Assembly (NCBI RefSeq): GCF_014197615.1
Contig: NZ_JACIFY010000012.1
Location: forward strand, 1-64,000
DNA from: Rhizobium esperanzae
GTDB taxonomy: Bacteria; Pseudomonadota; Alphaproteobacteria; Rhizobiales; Rhizobiaceae
Length of the DNA stretch: 64,000 bases
Reading direction: 5' to 3'
The position numbers and the translations under genes were made by a program. Under the pieces are notes generated by a model. That model had not been told where the DNA came from and did not search any database. It saw only the letters and a program-made list of their open reading frames with translations. Positions 1 through 8,529 of the stretch are shown here, piece by piece (within the stretch, counting starts at the first letter, position 1; each line of letters begins with the position of its first letter).

Positions 1-98
1 TCGTCATACTCGACGGATGGCAACAGTTCCAAGCCGCCAAGCGCGGCGTAGGCCTCCTCCTCGCCGCTTTCGACAATGTGTGAATCTGATAGCCCCAT
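1..98 (-). CDS. Possible 5' part of an unidentified gene, cut by the window edge
   Basis: A minus-strand frame is open from an ATG at 98 to the window edge, about 32 codons, acidic (it contains GEEEAYAALGGLELL) and mostly with G or C in third positions. It lies downstream of, and on the same strand as, the ABC half-exporter, where a partner subunit would be expected, but I do not recognise the sequence. The ATG sits at the edge of an intergenic inverted repeat, so it may not be the true start. A plus-strand frame ending at the stop at 81-83 is also open and could instead be the tail of a convergent gene. The choice cannot be settled from this window. Confidence 0.3.
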   Translation of the reverse strand, partial: MGLSDSHIVESGEEEAYAALGGLELLPSVEYD

Positions 99-250
99 CG
101 GGGAGAAGGTGCCCGAAGGGCGGATGAGGGCCGCACGGCACGCCCTATTTGCCCTTCGCTTCCGCTCAGGGCACTGGTCGCGATCGCGCCTCGCCCCCTC
201 ATCGCCTCGCTTTGCTCGGCACTTCTCCCCGCTGGGGAGAAGAGGTATAT
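93..250. repeat. Intergenic inverted repeat (RIME-like) with terminal hairpin
   Basis: The arm at 99-130 and the arm at 194-231 are inverted copies of each other with some drift (GGGGAGAAG...GATGAGGG against its complement). At 222-242 there is also a perfect short hairpin, CTTCTCCCC, loop GCT, GGGGAGAAG, placed 10 bases past the stop codon of the minus-strand ABC gene, where it could end transcription. Palindromes of this composition are scattered between genes in many rhizobia. That this is one of the named RIME elements is inferred, not tested. Confidence 0.7.
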
Positions 251-252
251 CG

Positions 253-2106
253 TTACGCGCTCAACACTTCATCGCCCGGCCGCACCTGCAGATCGTAAAG
301 CGCCTTGTAGCGCCCGCCGAGCGACAGCAGCGCTGCATGCGTTCCGCGCTCGACGATCCTTCCGTCTTCGACGAACAGGATCTGGTCGGCATGCATCAGC
401 GAACTCAGGCGATGGGCGACGATGATCGTCACGCGGTCGGCGGCGTAGCGGCGCATGGCGCTGCGAATGCGCTGCTCGGTGGCGGCGTCGATCGCCGCCG
501 TCGAATCGTCGAACACCATCACCGCCGGTTTCAGCATCAGGGCACGGGCGATCGAAAGGCGCTGCCGCTGGCCGCCGGACAGCGACACGCCGCGCTCGCC
601 GACGACGGTGCCGTAGCCCGTGGGCAGGCCGAGCACGTAATTGTGCAGCTGGGCGCTTTCGCTGGCGCGTTCGATGCGGCCTTCCTTTGCCCACGGATCG
701 CCATAGGCGATGTTGTTTTCGATCGTCGTCGTGAACAGGAAGGAATCCTGCTGCACGACGGCAATCGCCCGGCGAAGCGATTGCAGCGTCGCCTTGCGGA
801 TATCCTGGCCGTCGAGCGTGATCTTGCCGCCGCTGACATCGTAGAAGCGGGGAATGAGGTGGGCGATCGTCGACTTGCCGCTGCCGGGCGGCCCGACGAT
901 GCCGATCGTCTGGCCGCGCCTGGCTTCGAAGGAGACATCGTGGAGCACGGTGCGTTTTTCCGAACCGGGATAGGCGAAGCTGACATTTTCGAAGCGCAGC
1001 ACGCCGTCGGTAAGCTTCAGCTCCCGCGCATCCGGCGCGTCCTTGATCGATATGTCGAGGTCGAGAAGGTTGAAGAGGCGCGTGCCGCAGGTCGAGGCGC
1101 GGGCAAAGGCATTGACCATCAGGCCGAGCTGGCGCACCGGCATCTGCAAAATGGTCATGAAGGTGAGGAACGAGGCGAGCGTGCCGACGGTGATCTCGCC
1201 CGACATCACCTTGCCGCCGCCGACCCAGAGCACGAGGCCCATGGCCGCGAAAAAGGAGAAGGTCATGGCACTGGTGTTGACGACGCGGATGCCGACGCGC
1301 TGATGCGCCAGCGCCAGCGCGTTCTTCGAGGCCGCCTCGAATTTCGACAATTCGTGGTCCTGTGCGGCAAAGGCGCGCACGACGCGAATGCCGCCGAGAT
1401 TCTCTTCCATGATGCGGGTCAGCACCGACAGCCGCTCCTGCAGGTCGAGCCAGGTGGCGCGCAGCCTGAGTTGCGTCACCGAGGAGCGCCAGCCGACGAA
1501 CGGCACGAAGGAGAGCGCCAGAAGGCCCAGCACGACATCGGTCGACAGCAGCATATAGGCGCCGATGCCGATCAGGATCGACAGCAGGATCATCCGGACC
1601 AGCGCGGTGGAAAAATACATGCGCACGCCTTCGAGATCGAGCAGGCCGATGGTGATCAGGTCGCCGGAATGCACGGTGTCGTGAAAGCTGAAGGACAGCC
1701 GCTGGATCTTCTCGTAGCAGGCCAGCCGCAATTCGTAGCCGATATGATGGCCGACGGCTTCGCTGTAATAGTTCTGCACCATGGTGAAGAGGCCGCGCAG
1801 CACGGCGGCACCGAGCAGCAGCAGCGCCGTGGTCAGAAGCGCGTCCTGGGCCGCCTGGCCTGCCGCGCCGCCGCTCATCGCCATCTGCGTGTGGTCGACC
1901 GCCTGGCCGAGAAGGCGGGGGATCATCAGCTGGAAGGTGGAAGCGATAAGCGTGGCGCCGATCGCAAAGCCGGATTGCCAGGGGTGGCGGAAGGCCATCA
2001 TGGTGATGCGCACCAAGGTATAGAGGCCTCGGCCCCAGCCTGCCGCAGTTGCAAGCGCCATCGAAGCCGAAGGCTTCGTCGCGCGTCTTAACGCATCGCT
2101 GCTCAC
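253..2106 (-). CDS. ABC exporter half-transporter (membrane domain plus ATPase)
   Basis: A 617-residue protein of the multidrug/lipid exporter type. The membrane domain covers about residues 30-345 and the ATPase about 370-605. Walker A is GPPGSGKS (405-412), the signature LSGGQ is intact (about 509-513), and the H-loop histidine is present (AHRLS, near 565). Walker B reads VMVFDDSTAAID, so the catalytic glutamate is replaced by Asp534. In heterodimeric exporters such as TM287/288 one subunit carries exactly this change, so this protein probably pairs with an intact partner, perhaps encoded just left of the window. The inside face of the membrane is the site of ATP use. Substrate unknown. Confidence 0.9.
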   Translation of the reverse strand: MSSDALRRATKPSASMALATAAGWGRGLYTLVRITMMAFRHPWQSGFAIGATLIASTFQLMIPRLLGQAVDHTQMAMSGGAAGQAAQDALLTTALLLLGAAVLRGLFTMVQNYYSEAVGHHIGYELRLACYEKIQRLSFSFHDTVHSGDLITIGLLDLEGVRMYFSTALVRMILLSILIGIGAYMLLSTDVVLGLLALSFVPFVGWRSSVTQLRLRATWLDLQERLSVLTRIMEENLGGIRVVRAFAAQDHELSKFEAASKNALALAHQRVGIRVVNTSAMTFSFFAAMGLVLWVGGGKVMSGEITVGTLASFLTFMTILQMPVRQLGLMVNAFARASTCGTRLFNLLDLDISIKDAPDARELKLTDGVLRFENVSFAYPGSEKRTVLHDVSFEARRGQTIGIVGPPGSGKSTIAHLIPRFYDVSGGKITLDGQDIRKATLQSLRRAIAVVQQDSFLFTTTIENNIAYGDPWAKEGRIERASESAQLHNYVLGLPTGYGTVVGERGVSLSGGQRQRLSIARALMLKPAVMVFDDSTAAIDAATEQRIRSAMRRYAADRVTIIVAHRLSSLMHADQILFVEDGRIVERGTHAALLSLGGRYKALYDLQVRPGDEVLSA

Positions 2107-2496
2107 GGTATTTTTTCCAATAGATGTGGTGCTCGGACGCTGGCCCGAAAAGACGGCAAATCCATGAAGGGATTGATTGCACCGTCACTTTTGCCGATTC
2201 CGCCCATGGGTTCAAGTAAACAATTCACCAACTGGTTATTTTTACGTGAGGTCCCCTCGCATGCCCGCGGGAACAATCGCCGCGCGGGTGGGTTGCAGCA
2301 GCCAGATCCCGTCAGACAGCCCCATCAGGCAACCTGCCGGACAATCCTTGCCGGAGGAACCCATGCCGCTCAAAGCCCTTGCCCTCAACGCAACACTGAA
2401 GACCAGCGACGCCAAGAATGCCGTCCAGGCGTTCGCCTCGTTCGCGTCACGTGCGTGATCGAGCGGCAGGACCATGCCGGCGCTCGCCGGCAATGA
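2107..2496. other. 390-base gap with one gene relic
   Basis: Between the ABC exporter start and the GlcG-like gene end there is no intact gene. It should hold the promoter of the minus-strand ABC gene (the stretch 2107-2240 is AT-richer) and contains the start of a decayed flavin reductase gene at 2363-2458, listed separately. I see no hairpin strong enough to call a terminator. Confidence 0.6.
2363..2458 (+). pseudogene. 5' relic of an NADPH-dependent FMN reductase / flavodoxin-family gene
   Basis: An ATG at 2363 preceded by a good ribosome site (GGAGG at 2353-2357) opens a frame of only 31 codons starting MPLKALALNATLKTS. This matches my memory of the N-terminus of rhizobial NAD(P)H-dependent flavin reductases, whose full length is near 200 residues. 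After about residue 15 the frame continues with unrelated residues and stops at 2456-2458. The core domain is absent, so this looks like a gene cut off by deletion. It could still make a 31-residue peptide. The family match is from memory, not a search. Confidence 0.5.
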
Positions 2497-2913
2497 TCAG
2501 GAGGCTGAGGACCCGGCCTCGGCGATGGCGATATCTTCAGCGACGGTTCCGCCGCTCACGCCAATCGCGCCGATGGCTCGTCCTTCAAACCGGATGGGAA
2601 TGCCGCCGCCGAAGATCACGATCCTTCCACCATGCGAATGCTGGATGCCGTAGAGTTCGGCGCCAGGCTGGGCCAGTGCGCCGAGCACTTCGGTCCGGTT
2701 GTTGAAAATCTGAGCGGTAAAGGCCTTGTCGATGGCAAGCTCTGCCGACCCTGCCATGGCCCCGTCCTGGCGAACGAACGAGAGCAGGTGCCCGGACGCG
2801 TCGACGATGGCGATTGAGCAGGCAACATCAAGCGCACCCGCGGCGGCGATGGACCTCTCGATCATCTGTCGCGCGTCCGACAGCAACAGTAGTGGAACCG
2901 TGGTGGACATCAT
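2497..2913 (-). CDS. GlcG/HbpS-like heme-binding family protein (DUF336)
   Basis: A 138-residue protein of the GlcG/HbpS/PduO-C family. It shows the family's features: helical N-terminus, the central AIVDASGHLLSFVRQDGA block, the segment on shared pocket helices AIDKAFTAQIF, and the glycine-rich GGRIVIFGGGIPI followed by GAIGVSGGTVAEDIAIAEAG. Members bind heme or cobalamin, or have unknown roles near oxidative catabolic genes. There is no signal peptide, so it should be cytoplasmic. Two start ATGs lie in tandem (2913 and 2910) behind a GGAG. It is 59 bases upstream of the co-oriented DJ-1-like gene, so the two may be transcribed together. Function in this organism is unknown. Confidence 0.8.
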   Translation of the reverse strand: MMSTTVPLLLLSDARQMIERSIAAAGALDVACSIAIVDASGHLLSFVRQDGAMAGSAELAIDKAFTAQIFNNRTEVLGALAQPGAELYGIQHSHGGRIVIFGGGIPIRFEGRAIGAIGVSGGTVAEDIAIAEAGSSAS

Positions 2914-2972
2914 GAACTCCGGTTTCTGAAGGCGACCTGCCGCCGCGCTGGCCGACGGCAGATCACGATATT

Positions 2973-3653
2973 TCAGCGCGTGAGAACAGCGATGAGGGCT
3001 TCGGCCGCTTCACTGGACGACGCCGGATTCTGACCCGTGATGAGCTGGCCGTCGACCACCGTATGCACGCCCCAATCCTTGATCTTGGAGAAGACCGCAC
3101 CGAGACCGATCAGCTCGTCCTCGACGAGGAACGGCACGACCTTTGTGAGCCCCACGGCCTCTTCCTCGGAATTGGTGAAGCCGGTGAGGGAGCGTCCCTG
3201 GACGAAGGGGGTGCCGTCGGGGTTCGTGACGTGGCGCAGGACGCCCGGTGCATGGCAGACGAGGGCGATCGGCTTGCCGGCCCTGACGAAGGATTGGATC
3301 AGCCCGATCGAATTCCGGTCTTCGGCCAGATCCCACAACGGGCCGTGGCCGCCGGGGTAGAAGACGGTATCGAAATCCTTCTGGTCGACGCTGTCCAGGC
3401 GCACAGTCGCCGCAAGCTGCGCCTTGGCCGCCTCGTCGGCGGTAAAACGCCGCGTCAGGTCGGTCTGGAACATTGGTTCGTCGCTCTTCGGGTCGAGAGG
3501 CGGCTGGCCACCCTTCGGCGAGGCGAGGGTGATCTCGGCGCCGGCATCCTTGAAGACATAATAGGGTGCCGCCAGCTCTTCGAGCCAGAAACCGGTCTTC
3601 CTGCCGGTGTCTCCGAGCGTGTCGTGCGAGGTGAGTACGATGAGGACTTTCAT
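2973..3653 (-). CDS. DJ-1/PfpI family protein (Hsp31-like, class I glutamine amidotransferase fold)
   Basis: A 226-residue protein matching the Hsp31/YDR533C-like branch of DJ-1/PfpI. The nucleophile elbow is ALVCHAPG with Cys133 followed by His134, and the conserved acidic residue lies in GFWLEELAAPYY (about 25-26). The FYPGGHGPLWDL block is also typical. Such proteins act as glyoxalase III-type or protein/metabolite repair enzymes in the cytoplasm. The start at 3653 follows GGAAGGA. The gene is divergent from the LysR regulator at 3809, with 155 bases between, so that regulator may control it. Exact substrate is not visible. Confidence 0.88.
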   Translation of the reverse strand: MKVLIVLTSHDTLGDTGRKTGFWLEELAAPYYVFKDAGAEITLASPKGGQPPLDPKSDEPMFQTDLTRRFTADEAAKAQLAATVRLDSVDQKDFDTVFYPGGHGPLWDLAEDRNSIGLIQSFVRAGKPIALVCHAPGVLRHVTNPDGTPFVQGRSLTGFTNSEEEAVGLTKVVPFLVEDELIGLGAVFSKIKDWGVHTVVDGQLITGQNPASSSEAAEALIAVLTR

Positions 3654-3779
3654 TGTAGATCCTTCCGTCAGATGGCGCGCCGTGGCGGCCGGTGGATTGG
3701 AGCTCGATCAGCCGCTGCGGCGTTTCGATGTCGTCACAATGGCATCTGCCGACATATTTCGGAAATTTACTTCTTTGAT

Positions 3780-3809
3780 TTTAGATATTCAAATGAGATT
3801 ATATCTAAA
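3780..3809. promoter_or_regulatory. Perfect inverted repeat over the LysR start, likely operator
   Basis: TTTAGATAT (3780-3788), a 12-base spacer, then ATATCTAAA (3801-3809), a perfect 9-base inverted repeat in an AT-rich stretch between the divergent DJ-1-like and LysR genes. The right arm ends on the A of the LysR start codon. LysR regulators bind dyads with T-N11-A cores near their own promoters, so this is a good candidate for self-repression and control of the divergent gene. Binding is inferred. Confidence 0.65.
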
Positions 3810-4720
3810 TGAAATACGATCTGAACCTGCTTCCGGTTTTCCTGGCCCTGATGGAAGAGCGGAGCGTCACACGGGCCGCAGTGCGGTTGGGCATCACCCA
3901 GCCGGCGCTGTCCAATTCGCTGAACCGCCTGCGCGAAACCCTGCATGATCCGCTGTTCATCCGGGAAAGGTACGGCATAAAACCGACGGAACTGGCGGAG
4001 GAGATCGCCCCGACGATCGAAGCAGCGCTGGCGCAGCTCGACGATCTCGTTTCGAACCAGCAGGAGTTTCAGCCGGCACAGGCCGAGCGCCTGTTCACGC
4101 TAGCCCCCAACAGCTATGCGGAGCTCGTGTTGATGCCGGCACTGGCAGCGAGAATGCGGCAGTTGGCGCCGGGCATCAAGCTCCGCATGACGCCGTTCGG
4201 TAATGATCTCGCCGAGACCGGCGTTATTTCCGGCACGACAGCCATGGTGTTTGGCCGGATCGTCGATCCGCCTGATAACCTCGTCGTCCAGCATCTTATG
4301 GACGACGGGCTTGCCTGCGTGGTGCGCGCCGATCATCCCGAGATTGGAGACCATATATCCCGGGAACAGTTCGAGAGCCTCAAGCACGTGAACGTGCTGC
4401 CGCCGGGCCGGCTGCGCGCGGGCCTCTTCCAGGCATTGGGGCAGCAAAATCTCAAGCGAGAGGTTGCCGTGTCTGTCACCCACTTCCTGGCCGTACCCGA
4501 GATGCTCGTCGCAACCGATTATTGCGCAACGCTGCCGCGCCTGATCTGTCGGTCTCTGGAGCGGGATCCGCGCCTGAAGATACTGCCGCCGCCCGTCGAT
4601 CTCGGTAGTTTCCCGGTGCAGATGGCTTGGCACGTTCGCTACCGTCACGACCCGGCCCACAGGTGGTTGCGTTCGATGATCGGCGAACTGGCAAGAGAAA
4701 TGACCGCAAAAGAGACTTGA
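3809..4720 (+). CDS. LysR-type transcriptional regulator
   Basis: A 303-residue regulator of normal family length. The winged helix-turn-helix is in residues 1-65 (DLNLLPVFLALMEERSVTRAA, then GITQPALSNSLNRLRE), and the rest is the two-lobed ligand-binding domain. The start MKYDLNLLPVFL fits the family exactly, although no clear ribosome site precedes it; the palindrome occupies that position, so the mRNA may be nearly leaderless. It is divergent from the DJ-1-like gene, its most likely target. The N-terminal sequence and length put it in the group that includes NodD and similar regulators. The inducer is unknown. Confidence 0.92.
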   Translation: MKYDLNLLPVFLALMEERSVTRAAVRLGITQPALSNSLNRLRETLHDPLFIRERYGIKPTELAEEIAPTIEAALAQLDDLVSNQQEFQPAQAERLFTLAPNSYAELVLMPALAARMRQLAPGIKLRMTPFGNDLAETGVISGTTAMVFGRIVDPPDNLVVQHLMDDGLACVVRADHPEIGDHISREQFESLKHVNVLPPGRLRAGLFQALGQQNLKREVAVSVTHFLAVPEMLVATDYCATLPRLICRSLERDPRLKILPPPVDLGSFPVQMAWHVRYRHDPAHRWLRSMIGELAREMTAKET

Positions 4721-5084
4721 AATCGAATTGTGCATACCCGTGTTCATCTAGGCGAAATGGGCACTTTGCCGCCTATGAAGTCCCGGTTCAACCGTTGCCA
4801 TGCGGTGGAGCCGGCCGAAAAATATGTTTTGTTCCAATAGTTTACGCTGCCGTGGCAACAAAGCTCTTGCCACCTGCGGTTTTTAGCGCTTTCATACACG
4901 ACTAGTTTAATAGACTATGAGCGGGCGCGATCGTTCGCCTGGTGCTTTCGCGGGGCCGCTCGTCCGGACCCCGATCCTGCGGCAGATGTTTGTGAATGGC
5001 TGCATGAACCTCATCAACGCATGACCCGCTTTTATGCGTTGAACCTATTTGCACGTGGTGCGGCCGAGCCGCAGAGGAGTTGCG
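4721..5084. other. 364-base gap with one weak hairpin
   Basis: No gene is seen. A 6-base perfect inverted repeat, GTGGCA (4852-4857) and TGCCAC (4868-4873), is followed by CTGCGGTTTTTA and could be a weak terminator for the LysR gene, though it lies 130 bases after the stop. The rest should hold the promoter for the FAD-binding protein gene. The stretch near 4880-4920 is AT-rich. Confidence 0.4.
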
Positions 5085-6491
5085 ATGACGGTTCAGGGAC
5101 TTTTTTCGGCGCGCGCCAATGCGGCAGCGCAGATATCCGCCGTGCCGCGCATAGCGATCGTCGGGCGCGGCTTTTCTGGCATGATGACGGCCATCGCGCT
5201 GATGAAGACGGTGCGGGCGCCCTTCCACCTGCAGCTGTTCGACCCGAATTCGTCGGTCAGCGGCGGGCAGGCGCTGGCCTCGGTCCGCGCCTCGACGATC
5301 CTCAACACCCGCGTGCGCGATCTCTCGGTTTCGCTCGGCGACAATGACGATTTCAACGACTGGCTCTGCAGCAATGCCGCCTTCCGCGCCGCCGTGCCGG
5401 CCGCCATCCCCGGTTTCCGGCAGATCTTCGTGCCGAAGGAGATCTTCAGCGATTATGTCTACCAGCGCTTTTCCGAAGCGCTCGCCGCCCGCCGGGACAT
5501 CACCGTCCAGGTCTGCAACGATCCGGTCGTGGCAATCCGCCGCAGCCACGGCCACCGTTTCCTGCTCGAAAGCGCCAACCCTGCCAATCCGCTGTTCGAT
5601 ACGGTGATCCTGGCCACCGGCTACGGCCTCGGCGATCAGGATGCCGGCGAGCGGGAGGCCTCTCCCGTCCGGGCCCAGCGCCTCGTCGCGCGGCCGCATG
5701 CGGTGCTGCTCGGCAGCGGCATCCGGGTCGTCGACCAGTTGCTGCAGCTGCGCGATTCCGGCTATGCCGGCCAGGTGACGATCATTTCCCGGCGCGGTTT
5801 CCTGCCCCAGAGCCATACGCCGAATTCCGCCGACCCGGTCTTCCCGGCCGAAGCGCTGCCTCAGAGCCTGCCCGACATCGTGCGATTCATCCGCCAGGCC
5901 TGTCACGAGGCCGAGGACGAGGGCCGAAGCTGGCAATCGGTGATGAACGGGCTGCGCAGACATGCCCGCTCGCTGTGGCGTTCGCTGCCGGCCGGCGACA
6001 AGCATCAGTTCAACCGGCATCTCAGGGCCATCTACGACAGCCACCGCAACCGCCTGCCGGAAGCCATGCATCTGCGCCTGAAGCGCGAGCTTGCCGAAGG
6101 CCGCACGGTGCTGCGTCGCGGCCGTGCCGGCCGCCGGGGCCTGAGCGGCCTGTTCTTCACGCCGGCCGGTTCCTCGGCCGAGGAGATCATCCATGCCGAG
6201 CGCATCATCGACTGCCGCTGTCAGGCGCCCGATCTTTCCGCGCCGCTGATGCAGAGCCTGCTTTCCGCCGGCCTCGCCATGCCGGACGAGCTGTCGCTGG
6301 GGCTCGCGGTCAATGCGCGCGGCGAGCCTTTCCTCGAGGACGGTTCGACGGTCGCCGGGCTTTTTGCCGTCGGCCCGCTCGGCCTGGGCAGCCTGCCCGA
6401 TATCGATCTGGTGCCGGAGATCGTCTCGCAGGCCTATGCGGCTGCCGAACGGGTGGGCGAGCGCTTCTACCCGCAGGTCAAGGCAGTCTGA
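5085..6491 (+). CDS. FAD/NAD(P)-binding protein
   Basis: A 468-residue protein with an N-terminal dinucleotide fold: IAIVGRGFSGMMTAIAL holds the GxGxxG motif at about residues 24-35. A second conserved block is VILATGYGLGD. The general layout (FAD-NAD(P)-binding domain like HcpE or hydroxyacylglutathione-like oxidoreductases) gives a flavin enzyme of unknown substrate. I chose the ATG at 5085 because AGAGGAG sits 9 bases before it; an upstream TTG at 5049 has no ribosome site. No signal peptide or membrane segment. It is followed 72 bases later by a sensor kinase on the same strand. Confidence 0.8.
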   Translation: MTVQGLFSARANAAAQISAVPRIAIVGRGFSGMMTAIALMKTVRAPFHLQLFDPNSSVSGGQALASVRASTILNTRVRDLSVSLGDNDDFNDWLCSNAAFRAAVPAAIPGFRQIFVPKEIFSDYVYQRFSEALAARRDITVQVCNDPVVAIRRSHGHRFLLESANPANPLFDTVILATGYGLGDQDAGEREASPVRAQRLVARPHAVLLGSGIRVVDQLLQLRDSGYAGQVTIISRRGFLPQSHTPNSADPVFPAEALPQSLPDIVRFIRQACHEAEDEGRSWQSVMNGLRRHARSLWRSLPAGDKHQFNRHLRAIYDSHRNRLPEAMHLRLKRELAEGRTVLRRGRAGRRGLSGLFFTPAGSSAEEIIHAERIIDCRCQAPDLSAPLMQSLLSAGLAMPDELSLGLAVNARGEPFLEDGSTVAGLFAVGPLGLGSLPDIDLVPEIVSQAYAAAERVGERFYPQVKAV

Positions 6492-6563
6492 AAATTCGAG
6501 GCTGAATTTCGGAACCATCCGCCTGCCGCGGCGTTATAAAGCGCTGGTGAACAAGAGGGGCTG

Positions 6564-8492
6564 ATGGAAGCGCTGGATCGACATGATACGTCTCTCGAGG
6601 AAGAGGGACGCTTTCGCCTTCTGGTCGATGCCATCACCGACTATGCCATCTATATGCTGAGCCCCGAAGGCATCGTCACCAGCTGGAATACCGGCGCGCA
6701 GCGTTTAAAAGGTTACAAGCCTTCCGAAATTCTCGGCGAGCATTTTTCCCGCTTCTATCTGGAGGAGGACCGCGCCGCGGGGATTCCGGAGCGCACGCTC
6801 GCGACCGCCAAGGAGCATGGCCGGTTCGAAGGGGAAGGCTGGCGCCAGCGCAAGGACGGCAGCCGCTTCTGGGCGCATGTGATCATCGATCCAATTCGCC
6901 GTCCCTCCGGCGAGCTCATCGGCTATGCCAAGATCACCCGCGACCTGACAGAGCGCAGAGCCGCCGAAAAGGCGATCCGCCAGAGCGAGGAGCAGTTCCG
7001 CCGGCTGGTCCAGGGCGTCTCGGACTATGCCATCTACATGCTCGATCCCGACGGCAATGTCAGCAGCTGGAACTTCGGCGCCGAGCGGATCAAGGGCTAC
7101 CGGCCTGATGAAATCATCGGCCGTCATTTCTCGACCTTCTATACGCCTGAGGACCGCGCCGACGGCGTGCCGGAGACGGCGCTCGCCGTCGCGCGTGCCG
7201 AAGGCCGGTTCGAGCGGGAAGGCTGGCGGGTCCGCAAGGACGGCACCCGCTTCTGGGCCAGCATCGTCATCGATGTCATTCGCGACGAGGAAGGCGATGT
7301 GCTCGGTTTTGCCAAGATCACCCGCGATATCACCGAAAAGATGGAGATCCAGCGCGCCCTGGAGCAGGCGCGCGAAGAACTCTTCCAGTCGCAGAAGATG
7401 GAGGCGATCGGTCAGCTCACCGGCGGGATCGCCCATGATTTCAACAATCTGCTGATGGCCGTGCTCGGCAGTCTCGAAATCCTGAAGAAACGCATGCCGC
7501 AGGATCTGTCGCTGACATCGCTTGTCGATAATGCCCTGCAGGGCGCCCAGCGGGGTGCCGCGCTGACGCAGCGCATGCTGGCCTTTTCCCGCCGGCAGGA
7601 ACTGCACATGGAGCCGATCGACGTCTCCGGCCTGGTCCGCGGCATGATGGATATGCTGAGCCGGTCGCTCGGCCCGCTGACCGTGATCGAGACGTCTTTC
7701 CCGGTCAGGCTGCCGACCATCCGCACCGATCCGAACCAGCTGGAGATGGCGATCCTGAACCTCGTCGTCAACGCCCGCGACGCCATGCCGTCCGGCGGCC
7801 GGATCATGCTTCGCGCTTCCGAGGAAACGGTGTTGCCGGGCAAGCGTACGCTGCCGCCCGGCCGTTATATCAGGATCGCGGTGATCGACGAAGGCGAGGG
7901 GATGGACGCCAAGACGATGGAGCAGGCAATCACGCCGTTCTTCACCACCAAGGGGGTCGGCAAGGGCACCGGCCTCGGCCTATCCATGGTGCAGGGCCTT
8001 GCGTCCCAATCCGGCGGCCGCCTGATGCTGAAGAGCAGCCTCGGCGAAGGCACGACGGCCGAATTGTGGTTCCCGGTTGTCACTGCCGAGCAAGTCGGCA
8101 AACTGGCTGTCGAGTCGCCGCAACGGGCGGAAAATGCGCCGCACGGCTTGCGCATCGTCGCCGTCGATGACGATGGCCTGGTGCTGATGAATACGACGCT
8201 GATGCTGGAGGATCTCGGTCACACCGTGTTCGAGGCGATGGCCGGTCCCGAGGCGCTTGAAATCCTGCGCAGGCAACCGGTCGATCTGGTGATTTGCGAC
8301 CATGCCATGCCGCGCATGACCGGTGCGCAGCTCGCCAAGGCGATCCGCGACGAATGGCCCGAAATGCCGATCATTCTCGCAACCGGTTACGCCGAGCTCC
8401 CCGAAGGAACAGGTATCGCCAACCTGCCCCGTCTCGGCAAGCCCTTCTCGCAGGCCCAGCTCGCCGAGGCGATCAGCCGGGTCGCTTCCTGA
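6564..8492 (+). CDS. Cytoplasmic PAS-PAS hybrid histidine kinase with C-terminal receiver
   Basis: A 642-residue hybrid kinase. Two PAS domains (about 14-130 and 140-255) are close copies of each other, both holding DYAIYML, SWN, GRFE, EGWR and RKDG blocks, so they arose by internal duplication. The phospho-accepting His291 lies in GGIAHDFNN; the ATPase domain has NLVVNARDAM (N-box), DEGEGM (G1) and GTGLGLS (G2). The receiver at about 530-640 has the acidic cluster VDDDG, the phosphate site Asp579 in LVICDHAMP and Lys626 in LGKPF. No membrane segment is seen, so it senses an internal signal such as light, redox or a ligand. No partner regulator is adjacent. Confidence 0.93.
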   Translation: MEALDRHDTSLEEEGRFRLLVDAITDYAIYMLSPEGIVTSWNTGAQRLKGYKPSEILGEHFSRFYLEEDRAAGIPERTLATAKEHGRFEGEGWRQRKDGSRFWAHVIIDPIRRPSGELIGYAKITRDLTERRAAEKAIRQSEEQFRRLVQGVSDYAIYMLDPDGNVSSWNFGAERIKGYRPDEIIGRHFSTFYTPEDRADGVPETALAVARAEGRFEREGWRVRKDGTRFWASIVIDVIRDEEGDVLGFAKITRDITEKMEIQRALEQAREELFQSQKMEAIGQLTGGIAHDFNNLLMAVLGSLEILKKRMPQDLSLTSLVDNALQGAQRGAALTQRMLAFSRRQELHMEPIDVSGLVRGMMDMLSRSLGPLTVIETSFPVRLPTIRTDPNQLEMAILNLVVNARDAMPSGGRIMLRASEETVLPGKRTLPPGRYIRIAVIDEGEGMDAKTMEQAITPFFTTKGVGKGTGLGLSMVQGLASQSGGRLMLKSSLGEGTTAELWFPVVTAEQVGKLAVESPQRAENAPHGLRIVAVDDDGLVLMNTTLMLEDLGHTVFEAMAGPEALEILRRQPVDLVICDHAMPRMTGAQLAKAIRDEWPEMPIILATGYAELPEGTGIANLPRLGKPFSQAQLAEAISRVAS

Positions 8493-8529
8493 GAGGCGTG
8501 ATGCCGAAAGCCGCTCACACTTTTTGGAA

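Noticed and set aside
76..2091. A 671-codon plus-strand frame opposite the ABC half-exporter
   Set aside because: No family features and an antisense composition; the minus strand carries an intact ABC protein.
4852..4873. Hairpin GTGGCA...TGCCAC as a firm terminator of the LysR gene
   Set aside because: Only six base pairs with a ten-base loop, 130 bases past the stop; kept only as a remark in the gap entry.
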